Shown piece by piece: positions 1 through 5,556 of a DNA stretch of 5,626 nucleotides. The notes under the pieces are model-generated. The model saw only the letters and a program-made list of their open reading frames with translations. It was not told the origin of the DNA and searched no databases. The DNA is from TWA4 sp964613155 (GTDB lineage Bacteria; Bacillota; Clostridia; Lachnospirales; Lachnospiraceae): positions 1-5,626 of the forward strand of contig CAZTHP010000120.1 of the NCBI GenBank assembly GCA_964613155.1, read 5' to 3'. The first letter of the stretch is position 1. Each line of letters opens with the position of its first letter. A program made the translations under genes and the position numbers.

Positions 1-2
1 AC

Positions 3-98
3 TTTAATGGAAAGGAGATAGAGGAAATGAGTTGGGACAACGAAACAACAGTCGAAACTGTGTGTCTTTTACAAAAGACTTCCGATATGGCAAGATAA
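3..98 (+). CDS. C-terminal tail of an upstream gene, or a 23-codon small ORF
   Basis: This frame is open from the left edge and ends at TAA 96-98. If it is the end of a longer gene, the visible tail is 31 residues containing the string VETVCLLQK. Read instead from ATG 27-29, it encodes 23 residues (start MSWDNETT), with AAGGAG at 12-17 placed 9 bases before that ATG, so an independent small ORF is also possible. From memory, VETVCLL-like strings occur near the C-terminus of clostridial TrmA/RlmD-type uracil methyltransferases; that is a weak hint from a very short match, and the product should be left unnamed. No terminator lies between it and the gene at 144, and the gap is 45 bases, so read-through into that gene is possible. 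A chance open frame is not excluded. Confidence 0.35.
   Translation, partial: FNGKEIEEMSWDNETTVETVCLLQKTSDMAR
64..79. repeat. Perfect 7-bp inverted repeat (hairpin)
   Basis: GTCTTTT at 64-70 and AAAAGAC at 73-79 are exact reverse complements separated by two bases, so a 6-bp stem with a 4-base loop can form. It lies inside the small frame ending at 98 and about 65 bases upstream of the surface-protein start. No run of T follows on either strand, so it does not look like an intrinsic terminator. It could be an operator or an mRNA hairpin, or it could be chance in AT-rich DNA. Confidence 0.35.
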
Positions 99-130
99 TA
101 TTAATAAAATGATTTATACAATTTTGCGGA

Positions 131-136
131 AAGGAG
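131..136 (+). promoter_or_regulatory. Ribosome-binding site of the surface-protein gene
   Basis: AAGGAG is seven bases before ATG 144-146, a near-ideal Shine-Dalgarno and spacing for a low-GC Gram-positive. It settles the start, because translation from 144 gives a classical signal peptide at once. An overlapping ATG at 140-142 is in another frame and too close to the site. The AT-rich stretch at 96-125 has -10-like strings (GATAAT at 94-99, TATACA at 115-120), but none pairs with a convincing -35 box at normal spacing, so no promoter is called here. Confidence 0.85.
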
Positions 137-143
137 AAAATGC

Positions 144-3100
144 ATGAGGAAAAGATTGATAGCACTGTTATGTGTTGCGACAATGGTGCTGACAAATGTG
201 GCACCAACCTATGCCGCTGATATAGCTGATGTGACCTTAGTTTCAACAGAAGAAAACCCAGAAGTCCCAGAAGTTTTTCAAACACCGAATGTTGAACTTA
301 GTAAAACATCATTTCCGTATAATGGCATCGAGCAGACGCCTGTGATTACTGCTTATGATGAGGACGGAAATCTGGTTTCAGATGAATATTATACTGTAAC
401 TTACCCAGAAACCAGTATTGATGCAGGAGAATATACCGTGGAGGTTGTTTTTTCTGAACCATATAGTGGAACTGTGACAGCAGATTATGAGATTACACCG
501 ATTAAATTTTTGAACGCTGACTTTTCAATTCCGGCAGAAACATATCTTTATACCGGCGAGGCAATTGAACCGGTTGTTAGTTCTGAACGTTATGTAAAGG
601 ATGTAGACTATACGGTTGCGTACGAGGACAATGTTCTGTATGGAACAGCTACAGTAACGATTACTGGTATTGGAAACTATACCGATACCACCACACTGAC
701 GTTTGATATTGATTTGTTTTACTATGATGTTTTAGCGGATAATACGATTGGCGTGACGGAGGTTTCGAAGAATGTCACTGGAGCGATGGAAATTCCTTCT
801 CGCTATGATGGATATTTGGTGACGACTATTGCGGACGAAGTATTCAAATCATGTAAGAAGCTTACTTCTATTACGACACCAGATACCTTGAAGAATATTG
901 GTGAGAATGTTTTTTATGGATGTACCGGATTGACTTCTGTGAAACTAAATGGTACAGGTGTGAGTCTGGGAAGTCGTGCTTTTTACAATTGCAGAGCACT
1001 TCAAACGCTAACAGCCAAGGATTTGCAATCCATTGGGGAATATTGTTTCGAAGGGTGTAATAAACTGGAGACTGTTAAGGTTGAAGATTGCATTGATAAT
1101 ATAGGAAACTATGCCTTTAACAGATGTCTTGCACTAAAAACAGTGGATATTGGAACTTCGGTTAGAACGATTGGAGCGAATGCGTTTTATCAATGCTCAG
1201 AGTTGTTATCCATTGGTCGATTAGGAAATGTGGAATATGTCGGGACAGATGCCTTTTACGAATGCAAAAAACTAGCTTCTATTGATTTGGGATTTTCCCA
1301 TATCGTATGGATGAACGGGAATATATTTTATGGTTGTGAGTCTTTGAAGGAAGTGTGCTTGCCGAGCACATTGAAAAGTATTGCTAGTAGTACATTTAGC
1401 GGCTGTGAATCATTAGAGACGATTGAACTGCCAAATAATCTCACAAACATTGAATGGGAGGCATTTAAGGATTGCACCAGTCTTACAGCTATTGTACTTC
1501 CAAATAGTGTGATTGATGTTTCAAACAATGCCTTCAAGGGGTGTATTAAGCTAGAAACAATTAGATTATCGGAAGGACTGACCAGTATAGCATGGGGTGC
1601 ATTTTCTGAATGTACGAGTCTGAAAGATGTCGTAATTCCAGAGTATGTAAGAACCATTGAAGGCTTAGCATTTCAGGGATGTACAAGTTTGACATCTATT
1701 ACATTTCCAGAAAATTTGGGAGAAATTGAAAGTAGTGCATTTTCTGGATGTACAAGTTTGAAAAGCATTGAATTGCCTGATTATCTGGGCACAATTGGAG
1801 AATGGGCATTTTCTGGATGTACAAGTTTGAAAAGCATTGAATTGCCTGATTATCTGAGTACAATTAGAGAATATGCGTTTTGGGAATGCACAAGTCTGGA
1901 AAGTATTAAATTGCCCGCTTGTCTGGATGCAATCGGGGAATATGCGTTTTATGGATGTAGTAGTTTGAAATCTATTGAGATTCCAGAGTATGTAAGGAGC
2001 ATTGAAAGAAGCACATTTGAAGCCTGCAGCAGTTTGACAACTGTCATATTGCCAGATCAACTCGAAACTATTGGAAGTTATGCATTTAGACAGTCTGCAA
2101 TAAAAACGTTAAGAATACCAGCAAGTGTGGAAACGATTGCCACGAATGCCTGTGGCTGCAATTGGGATGATGTTTGGATAGAAGAAGTTTATTTCCCGGC
2201 AACGACACCGTCGGAAAATATTGCGGTAGATGCTTTTGTTAAAGAAGGAACAGTTTTGTACTGTTATAAAGACACTTCTATGCATAAGTATGCATTAAAT
2301 AACGGTTATGCCTATGTGTTGATAGATGGTACTGATGAAGATAATTTGATTTCGGGAACAGATGGACAGTATGTTGATTGGCAGTTGGATAAGTTGACAG
2401 GAAAACTGACGATTAACACAAGTGGCGACATGCCAGAAAAGTATTATCCTTGGAAGGATTATCGTCTCTACGTTACCAATGTGGAAATTACGGGTAATAC
2501 AACTACGATAAGCGATGAAGCATTCGAAGGTTTTAAGAGACTTGAATCAGTTAAGTTACCTGACACGGTGGCTACTATTGGAGCATCTGCATTCAGTTTG
2601 TGCAAGAACATAGAGAGTATAACGTTACCAGAATCAGTAGTTACGATTAAATCGAGCGCATTCAATCATTGTAAACATTTAACAAATATAAAATTACCAG
2701 AGCATTTAGAGGTTATTGAGGGTGGTGTTTTTTGGTTTTGCAACGATTTGAAAGAGATTAAGATTCCTTACATGGTAAGTTCTTTGGAAAGTGATACTTT
2801 TTACGGAAACCTGGAGAAAATTATTATTACAAACAAGAATTTATTATTTGCGAATGATGCAATTAAGTCGAATAAAAATCTTAAAATCTATGGACATGCT
2901 GACTCTACGGCAAAGGGTTTTGCGGAAAACAACAATTATACGTTTGTAAACCTGGAAGAGCATGAACACAACTGGATAGAAACAGTAAGAGTTACTGGCG
3001 ATAACAAAGGAAAATCTATAACTACTTGCTGTCTGTGTGGAGAAGTTAAGTTAAAATCTATTTCTGACACAGATGTATGGTTAGAATATGAGACAGTGAC

Positions 3101-5135
3101 CTTTTCTTTTGGTAATGAGTTAAGACCAGCTGTTTTATCCGATAGTTTGGAAAAAAATGTGGACTTTACGGTTAGTTATTCTAATAATGTGAATCTGGGA
3201 ACAGCCACTGTAACAATCACAGGTATTGGACTTTATACGGGAACGGTGATAAAGACGTTCAACATTAAACCTATTGATATTTCTGACCAATATGCATATT
3301 TTAGTGAATACACATATGTTTATGACGGAACAGAGAAAACTCCGACAGTAACGATTGCTGGACTTGAAGAGAATATAGATTTTACCGTTGGGTATATAGA
3401 TAATATCAACGTGGGAACAGCAACCGTAACGATTACAGGAAAAGGTAATTATGCTGGAATCATAACAAAGACGTTTACCATCGAAGCTGCTGATCTTCCT
3501 TACAAATCTGTCAATTTAAGCAGTAAAACATATACTTATGATGGAATTGCAAAGACTCCGACAGTAACGATAGATGGACTTGAAGAGGATACAGATTTTA
3601 CTGTTGTTGAGTATACAGATAATATCAGCGCAGGAACAGCAACCGTAACGATTACAGGAAAAGGTAATTATGCTGGAACCATAACAAAGACGTTTACCAT
3701 TGAAGCTGCTGATCTTTCTAACAAATCTGCCAATTTAAGCAGTGAAATATATACTTATGACGGAACAGAGAAGACCCCGACAGTAACGATAGATGGACTT
3801 GAAGAGGGGACAGATTTTACTGTTGAGTATACAGATAATATCGATGCAGGAACAGCAACCGTAACGATCACAGGAAAAGGCAATTATAAGGGAAGCATAA
3901 GCAAAACGTTCACGATTGAACCCGCTGAGACGCTTGGTATTTCAGCAGGCTTTCATGGAAATGGCGGAGTCTTTACGGTAAAGCACAGGGATGACGCAAC
4001 GACAACGGATGAGTATATGACTACTGTTGAAGTTGGGGGAACGATGGCTGGAGAGGACTGCACTTTTGTAGATGACCCGCTAATCAGTGAAAATCCTGAT
4101 CGAGCATTTCTTGGCTGGCTCCCATGCACGATGACGAAAGATTACAAAGAAGACGGTTCATTTGAGTATATCAGAACGCCAGTGAAGGAAGCAGTTGTTC
4201 TTACTACGCAAGAGATGTTAAACTACATAATCCCAGAGTGTGAAGCGTTTGTATTTTTAGCGCAGTGGGAATGTGAAGAACATGATTTCAATGAATGGGC
4301 TCGTAATACACCGGCGACAACAACATCATCCGGTGAGCGGACACGCAAGTGTACGGTATGCGGTAAGATTGAGAGAAAAGAGATTGCACAGATCAGCAGT
4401 TCTGTGACACTGTCAAAAACAAGTTATACTTACACTGGAAGTGTATTGGAGCCAACCGTTACCGTTCAGGATGTGACTGGCAAAAAGCTGATTTTAAATA
4501 CTGATTATACAGTGAAGTATAGCAGCAACGTGAATGCAGGTACGGCAAACATTAGTATTACATTCAAGGGAGATTACGCAGGAAAAACCATCCAAACAAC
4601 ATTTAAGATTGAGCCGGTTGCGGCATCTAAATTGACGGCTGCTTTGTCGAAAACAACATATACATACAATGGAAAGCCCCAAACTCCATCGGTTTCTGTT
4701 AAGCATGGAAGTAAAAAAACACTGGTGAAAGATAAGGACTATACTGTAAAATATGCGAGCGGAAGAAAGAATGTTGGCAAATATTCCGTGAAGATTACAT
4801 ATAAAGGTAATTACAGTGGAACGAAGACTTTGTATTATAAAATCAATCCAAAGACAACTTCTATCAAGCGTCTTACGAGTGCTTCCAAAGAGTTTAGCGT
4901 AAAGTGGAGTGTGGTATCCACTCAGACAACAGGATACCAGATACGTTACAGCAAATCTTCAGCGATGTCCGGTGCGAAAATAGTTACGGTGAGGGCAAAC
5001 AAAACGACAAGCATAAAAGTCAAGAATCTGTCTGCTAAGAAGACGTATTATGTACAGATTAGAACGTATAAGACAGTAAATGGTGTGAATTATTATTCTG
5101 AATGGAGTTCGAAGAAATCTGTTAAAACACAATAG
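144..5135 (+). CDS. Large secreted BspA-like leucine-rich-repeat surface protein with Ig-like (MBG/Big) modules and an FN3-like C-terminus
   Basis: This is a 1663-residue protein that is probably exported and surface-associated. Residues 1-24 form a signal peptide: MRKR, a hydrophobic core, then a signal-peptidase-I-type site after TYA. Residues 50-120 and 121-190 are Ig-like modules (YNG..., TVTITGIGNYT). Residues 223-690 hold about 20 BspA-type LRRs of 23 residues (pattern xxIgxxAFxxCxsLxsIxlPx). A spacer with WQLD...GKLTI and YPWKDY follows, then about five more LRRs at 777-905. Residues 940-967 hold a His/Cys knuckle (HEHNW...CCLCGE). Four Ig-like modules span about 978-1262, followed by an InlB/Flg_new-like stretch (FLGW at 1322-1325, FLAQW near 1375), a second knuckle (H1380...C1403xxC1406G), two Ig-like modules (1418-1572) and a Lys-rich FN3-like end. 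BspA-type LRR proteins are known adhesins or ligand binders; this one's ligand is unknown. There is no LPXTG, SLH domain or C-terminal membrane helix, so the mode of attachment is unclear. No catalytic domain is recognisable. Confidence 0.93.
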   Translation: MRKRLIALLCVATMVLTNVAPTYAADIADVTLVSTEENPEVPEVFQTPNVELSKTSFPYNGIEQTPVITAYDEDGNLVSDEYYTVTYPETSIDAGEYTVEVVFSEPYSGTVTADYEITPIKFLNADFSIPAETYLYTGEAIEPVVSSERYVKDVDYTVAYEDNVLYGTATVTITGIGNYTDTTTLTFDIDLFYYDVLADNTIGVTEVSKNVTGAMEIPSRYDGYLVTTIADEVFKSCKKLTSITTPDTLKNIGENVFYGCTGLTSVKLNGTGVSLGSRAFYNCRALQTLTAKDLQSIGEYCFEGCNKLETVKVEDCIDNIGNYAFNRCLALKTVDIGTSVRTIGANAFYQCSELLSIGRLGNVEYVGTDAFYECKKLASIDLGFSHIVWMNGNIFYGCESLKEVCLPSTLKSIASSTFSGCESLETIELPNNLTNIEWEAFKDCTSLTAIVLPNSVIDVSNNAFKGCIKLETIRLSEGLTSIAWGAFSECTSLKDVVIPEYVRTIEGLAFQGCTSLTSITFPENLGEIESSAFSGCTSLKSIELPDYLGTIGEWAFSGCTSLKSIELPDYLSTIREYAFWECTSLESIKLPACLDAIGEYAFYGCSSLKSIEIPEYVRSIERSTFEACSSLTTVILPDQLETIGSYAFRQSAIKTLRIPASVETIATNACGCNWDDVWIEEVYFPATTPSENIAVDAFVKEGTVLYCYKDTSMHKYALNNGYAYVLIDGTDEDNLISGTDGQYVDWQLDKLTGKLTINTSGDMPEKYYPWKDYRLYVTNVEITGNTTTISDEAFEGFKRLESVKLPDTVATIGASAFSLCKNIESITLPESVVTIKSSAFNHCKHLTNIKLPEHLEVIEGGVFWFCNDLKEIKIPYMVSSLESDTFYGNLEKIIITNKNLLFANDAIKSNKNLKIYGHADSTAKGFAENNNYTFVNLEEHEHNWIETVRVTGDNKGKSITTCCLCGEVKLKSISDTDVWLEYETVTFSFGNELRPAVLSDSLEKNVDFTVSYSNNVNLGTATVTITGIGLYTGTVIKTFNIKPIDISDQYAYFSEYTYVYDGTEKTPTVTIAGLEENIDFTVGYIDNINVGTATVTITGKGNYAGIITKTFTIEAADLPYKSVNLSSKTYTYDGIAKTPTVTIDGLEEDTDFTVVEYTDNISAGTATVTITGKGNYAGTITKTFTIEAADLSNKSANLSSEIYTYDGTEKTPTVTIDGLEEGTDFTVEYTDNIDAGTATVTITGKGNYKGSISKTFTIEPAETLGISAGFHGNGGVFTVKHRDDATTTDEYMTTVEVGGTMAGEDCTFVDDPLISENPDRAFLGWLPCTMTKDYKEDGSFEYIRTPVKEAVVLTTQEMLNYIIPECEAFVFLAQWECEEHDFNEWARNTPATTTSSGERTRKCTVCGKIERKEIAQISSSVTLSKTSYTYTGSVLEPTVTVQDVTGKKLILNTDYTVKYSSNVNAGTANISITFKGDYAGKTIQTTFKIEPVAASKLTAALSKTTYTYNGKPQTPSVSVKHGSKKTLVKDKDYTVKYASGRKNVGKYSVKITYKGNYSGTKTLYYKINPKTTSIKRLTSASKEFSVKWSVVSTQTTGYQIRYSKSSAMSGAKIVTVRANKTTSIKVKNLSAKKTYYVQIRTYKTVNGVNYYSEWSSKKSVKTQ
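810..2213 (+). repeat. First LRR block, about 20 BspA-type (LRR_5) repeats of 69 bp
   Basis: Codons 223-690 fall into about 20 units of roughly 23 codons. Each carries an Ile/Val-rich strand, an AF or similar turn (AFYNC, AFSGC, AFYGC) and a Leu-rich strand ending in LPx or IPx. Repeats 9-18 follow the CxSLxxIxLPx consensus most closely, and repeats 1-8 are more diverged. The 19th lacks the conserved Cys (AFRQSAIKTL) and the 20th is expanded (NACGCNWDDVWIEEV), which reads as a capping end. Such repeats build an extended solenoid used for binding in the BspA family. Confidence 0.9.
1737..1856 (+). repeat. Exact 51-bp direct repeat within adjacent LRR units
   Basis: Positions 1737-1787 and 1806-1856 are identical over 51 bases and offset by 69 bases, exactly one LRR unit. 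Both encode AFSGCTSLKSIELPDYL. Flanking bases are related but differ, so the second copy looks like a recent unit duplication or gene-conversion tract. The following units (AFWECTSLESIKLP, AFYGCSSLKSIEIP) are diverged relatives. Confidence 0.9.
2472..2950 (+). repeat. Second LRR block, about five BspA-type repeats plus cap
   Basis: After a non-LRR spacer (about residues 735-776) the LRR pattern restarts at VTNVEITGNTTTISDEAF. It continues through AFSLCKNIESITLPE, AFNHCKHLTNIKLPE, VFWFCNDLKEIKIPY and TFYGNLEKIIITN. It ends in a cap (KIYGHADSTAKGFAENNN) of a kind often seen closing BspA-type LRR arrays. Its units are more diverged from one another in DNA than the 1737-1856 pair, so it appears to be an older block. 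Confidence 0.82.
3321..3935 (+). repeat. Tandem Ig-like (MBG-type) modules, near-identical in DNA
   Basis: Units begin at 3321, 3537 and 3756, giving lengths of 216 and 219 bp, with the third running to about 3935. Each encodes YxYDGxxKTPTVTI, then GLEE, DFTV, GTATVTITGKGNY and KTFTIE. Long stretches of DNA are identical between units, for example around the TVTITGKGNY segment. A more diverged fourth relative lies upstream at about 3075-3278. The second unit has one extra GTT codon (DFTVVEY against DFTVEY), the kind of change slippage produces. The modules probably act as a stalk holding the LRR region away from the cell. Confidence 0.9.
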
Positions 5136-5164
5136 TGCGACGTGTGAGTTGAAAAATTACTATT

Positions 5165-5198
5165 AAGCAGGTGGGTCTGTTAGGATCCATCTGCTTTT
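5165..5198 (+). terminator. Intrinsic terminator of the surface-protein gene
   Basis: The left arm 5165-5177 (AAGCAGGTGGGTC) pairs with the right arm 5184-5196 (GATCCATCTGCTT) over 13 base pairs including two G-U pairs, with the 6-base loop TGTTAG. The stem runs into a short T-rich tail (CTTTTCATATT). It starts 30 bases after the stop codon at 5133-5135. The T tract is modest, so termination may be incomplete. The opposite strand has an even weaker tail. Confidence 0.8.
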
Positions 5199-5224
5199 CA
5201 TATTATGGGCTTTAGTCTGTTGAG

Positions 5225-5275
5225 GGCATCCGTTATCACATCGTATTTGCACCAAAGTATAGATGAAAAATAATT
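5225..5275 (+). pseudogene. Degenerate fragment of an IS200/IS605-type tnpA transposase
   Basis: The frame through 5234-5263 reads YHIVFAPKYR, then TGA at 5264-5266, then KII. This matches the conserved N-terminal segment of IS200/IS605 family TnpA (Y1 transposases, typically CKYHIVFxPKYRRKxIY). The stop falls exactly where the second Arg is expected and is one base from CGA. Upstream the match ends within about three codons (GIR), with an in-frame TAG at 5213-5215. Downstream it is lost after KII, and no HUH motif or catalytic Tyr region is present. It is a remnant too short to be functional. The match is from memory and covers only about 13 codons. Confidence 0.5.
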
Positions 5276-5279
5276 CACT

Positions 5280-5326
5280 CAACTTTCCCATCGGCCAAGT
5301 TGGTATAAACGCTTGATTACTCAAGC
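5280..5326. repeat. Two consecutive small inverted repeats after the transposase relic
   Basis: CAACTT 5280-5285 pairs with AAGTTG 5297-5302 (11-base loop), and GCTTGA 5311-5316 pairs exactly with TCAAGC 5321-5326 (loop TTAC). IS200/IS605 elements carry subterminal hairpins recognised by TnpA, so these could be remnants of an element end. The stems are only six base pairs and no T run follows directly, so neither reads as a terminator. Apart from these and the tnpA relic, positions 5200-5356 show no gene. Confidence 0.35.
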
Positions 5327-5356
5327 AAAAATCAGGTATCTTTTTTGCCAAAGTTC

Positions 5357-5385
5357 TTGTGTTTTCAGACTTAAAGGCGTATAAT
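5357..5385 (+). promoter_or_regulatory. Sigma-A-type promoter for the TPP riboswitch leader
   Basis: TTGTGT at 5357-5362 and a perfect TATAAT at 5380-5385 are separated by 17 bases, the optimal spacing. The predicted start is near 5391-5393, only about ten bases before the conserved GGGG of the first TPP aptamer, so the leader would begin almost directly with the aptamer. This makes the thiamine unit transcriptionally independent of the surface-protein gene upstream. Confidence 0.8.
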
Positions 5386-5398
5386 ATATAAAACAAAA

Positions 5399-5486
5399 CA
5401 CAGGGGAGCTTGTAAAGGCAGGCTGAGAGGAAGTCATCCAACTTCGACCCTTTAACCTGATGCGGATAATGCCGTCGTAGGAAGTC
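5399..5486 (+). promoter_or_regulatory. TPP riboswitch (THI element), first of two in series
   Basis: The conserved TPP-aptamer parts are present in order. GGGG 5403-5406 and CCC 5448-5450 form P2. AGCTTG 5407-5412 and CAGGCT 5419-5424 form P3. CTGAGA is at 5423-5428. A facultative stem GAAGT 5430-5434 / ACTTC 5441-5445 follows, then ACCTGAT 5455-5461 and GGATAATGCC 5464-5473. P5 is CGG/CCG around the invariant ATAATG, and P4 pairs CCT 5456-5458 with AGG 5479-5481. The closing P1 helix is hard to draw and looks weak. TPP riboswitches reduce expression of thiamine synthesis or transport genes when thiamine pyrophosphate is plentiful. The terminator at 5507-5540 would be its output. Confidence 0.95.
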
Positions 5487-5506
5487 ATCATAGGAAGATT
5501 TTTTAT

Positions 5507-5540
5507 AGGAGGCATCCCATTAGGTGTCTCCTGTTTTTTT
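5507..5540 (+). terminator. Intrinsic terminator between the two TPP aptamers
   Basis: AGGAGGCATC 5507-5516 pairs with GGTGTCTCCT 5523-5532 over ten base pairs (two G-U) with loop CCATTA, followed directly by seven T at 5534-5540. It is a strong intrinsic terminator about 20 bases after the first aptamer, so it is the likely expression platform of that riboswitch. No open reading frame of note lies between aptamer and terminator, so it is not the end of a gene. Confidence 0.88.
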
Positions 5541-5556
5541 GTTTACAATTTCATAA

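Noticed and set aside
68..120. Promoter for the surface-protein gene (TTTACA at 68-73 with GATAAT at 94-99, or TATACA at 115-120)
   Set aside because: The first pair has a 20-base spacer and the second has no -35 box at 16-19 bases, so neither is convincing in such AT-rich DNA.
153..173. Possible lipoprotein signal at Cys10 of the surface protein
   Set aside because: The residues before Cys10 (ALL) do not fit a lipobox, the Cys lies in the middle of the hydrophobic core, and a good signal-peptidase-I site follows at residue 24.
4..285. Minus-strand 93-residue open frame at the left end
   Set aside because: It overlaps the ribosome-binding site and signal-peptide codons of the real gene, shows no recognisable family, and has the composition of a shadow frame.
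1328..2060. Two minus-strand open frames (109 and 131 residues) with internally repetitive protein sequence
   Set aside because: Their repeats are just the antisense reading of the 69-bp LRR units, which keep the same frame open. There is no independent start signal or family.
810..2213. Regularly spaced repeats that might suggest a CRISPR array
   Set aside because: The 69-bp periodicity is protein-coding with no spacers, and units differ mostly by substitutions that keep the LRR pattern.
5163..5515. Minus-strand open frames of 92 and 64 residues over the intergenic region
   Set aside because: They run antisense through a terminator, the tnpA relic, a strong promoter and the first TPP aptamer, all of which explain the sequence on the plus strand.
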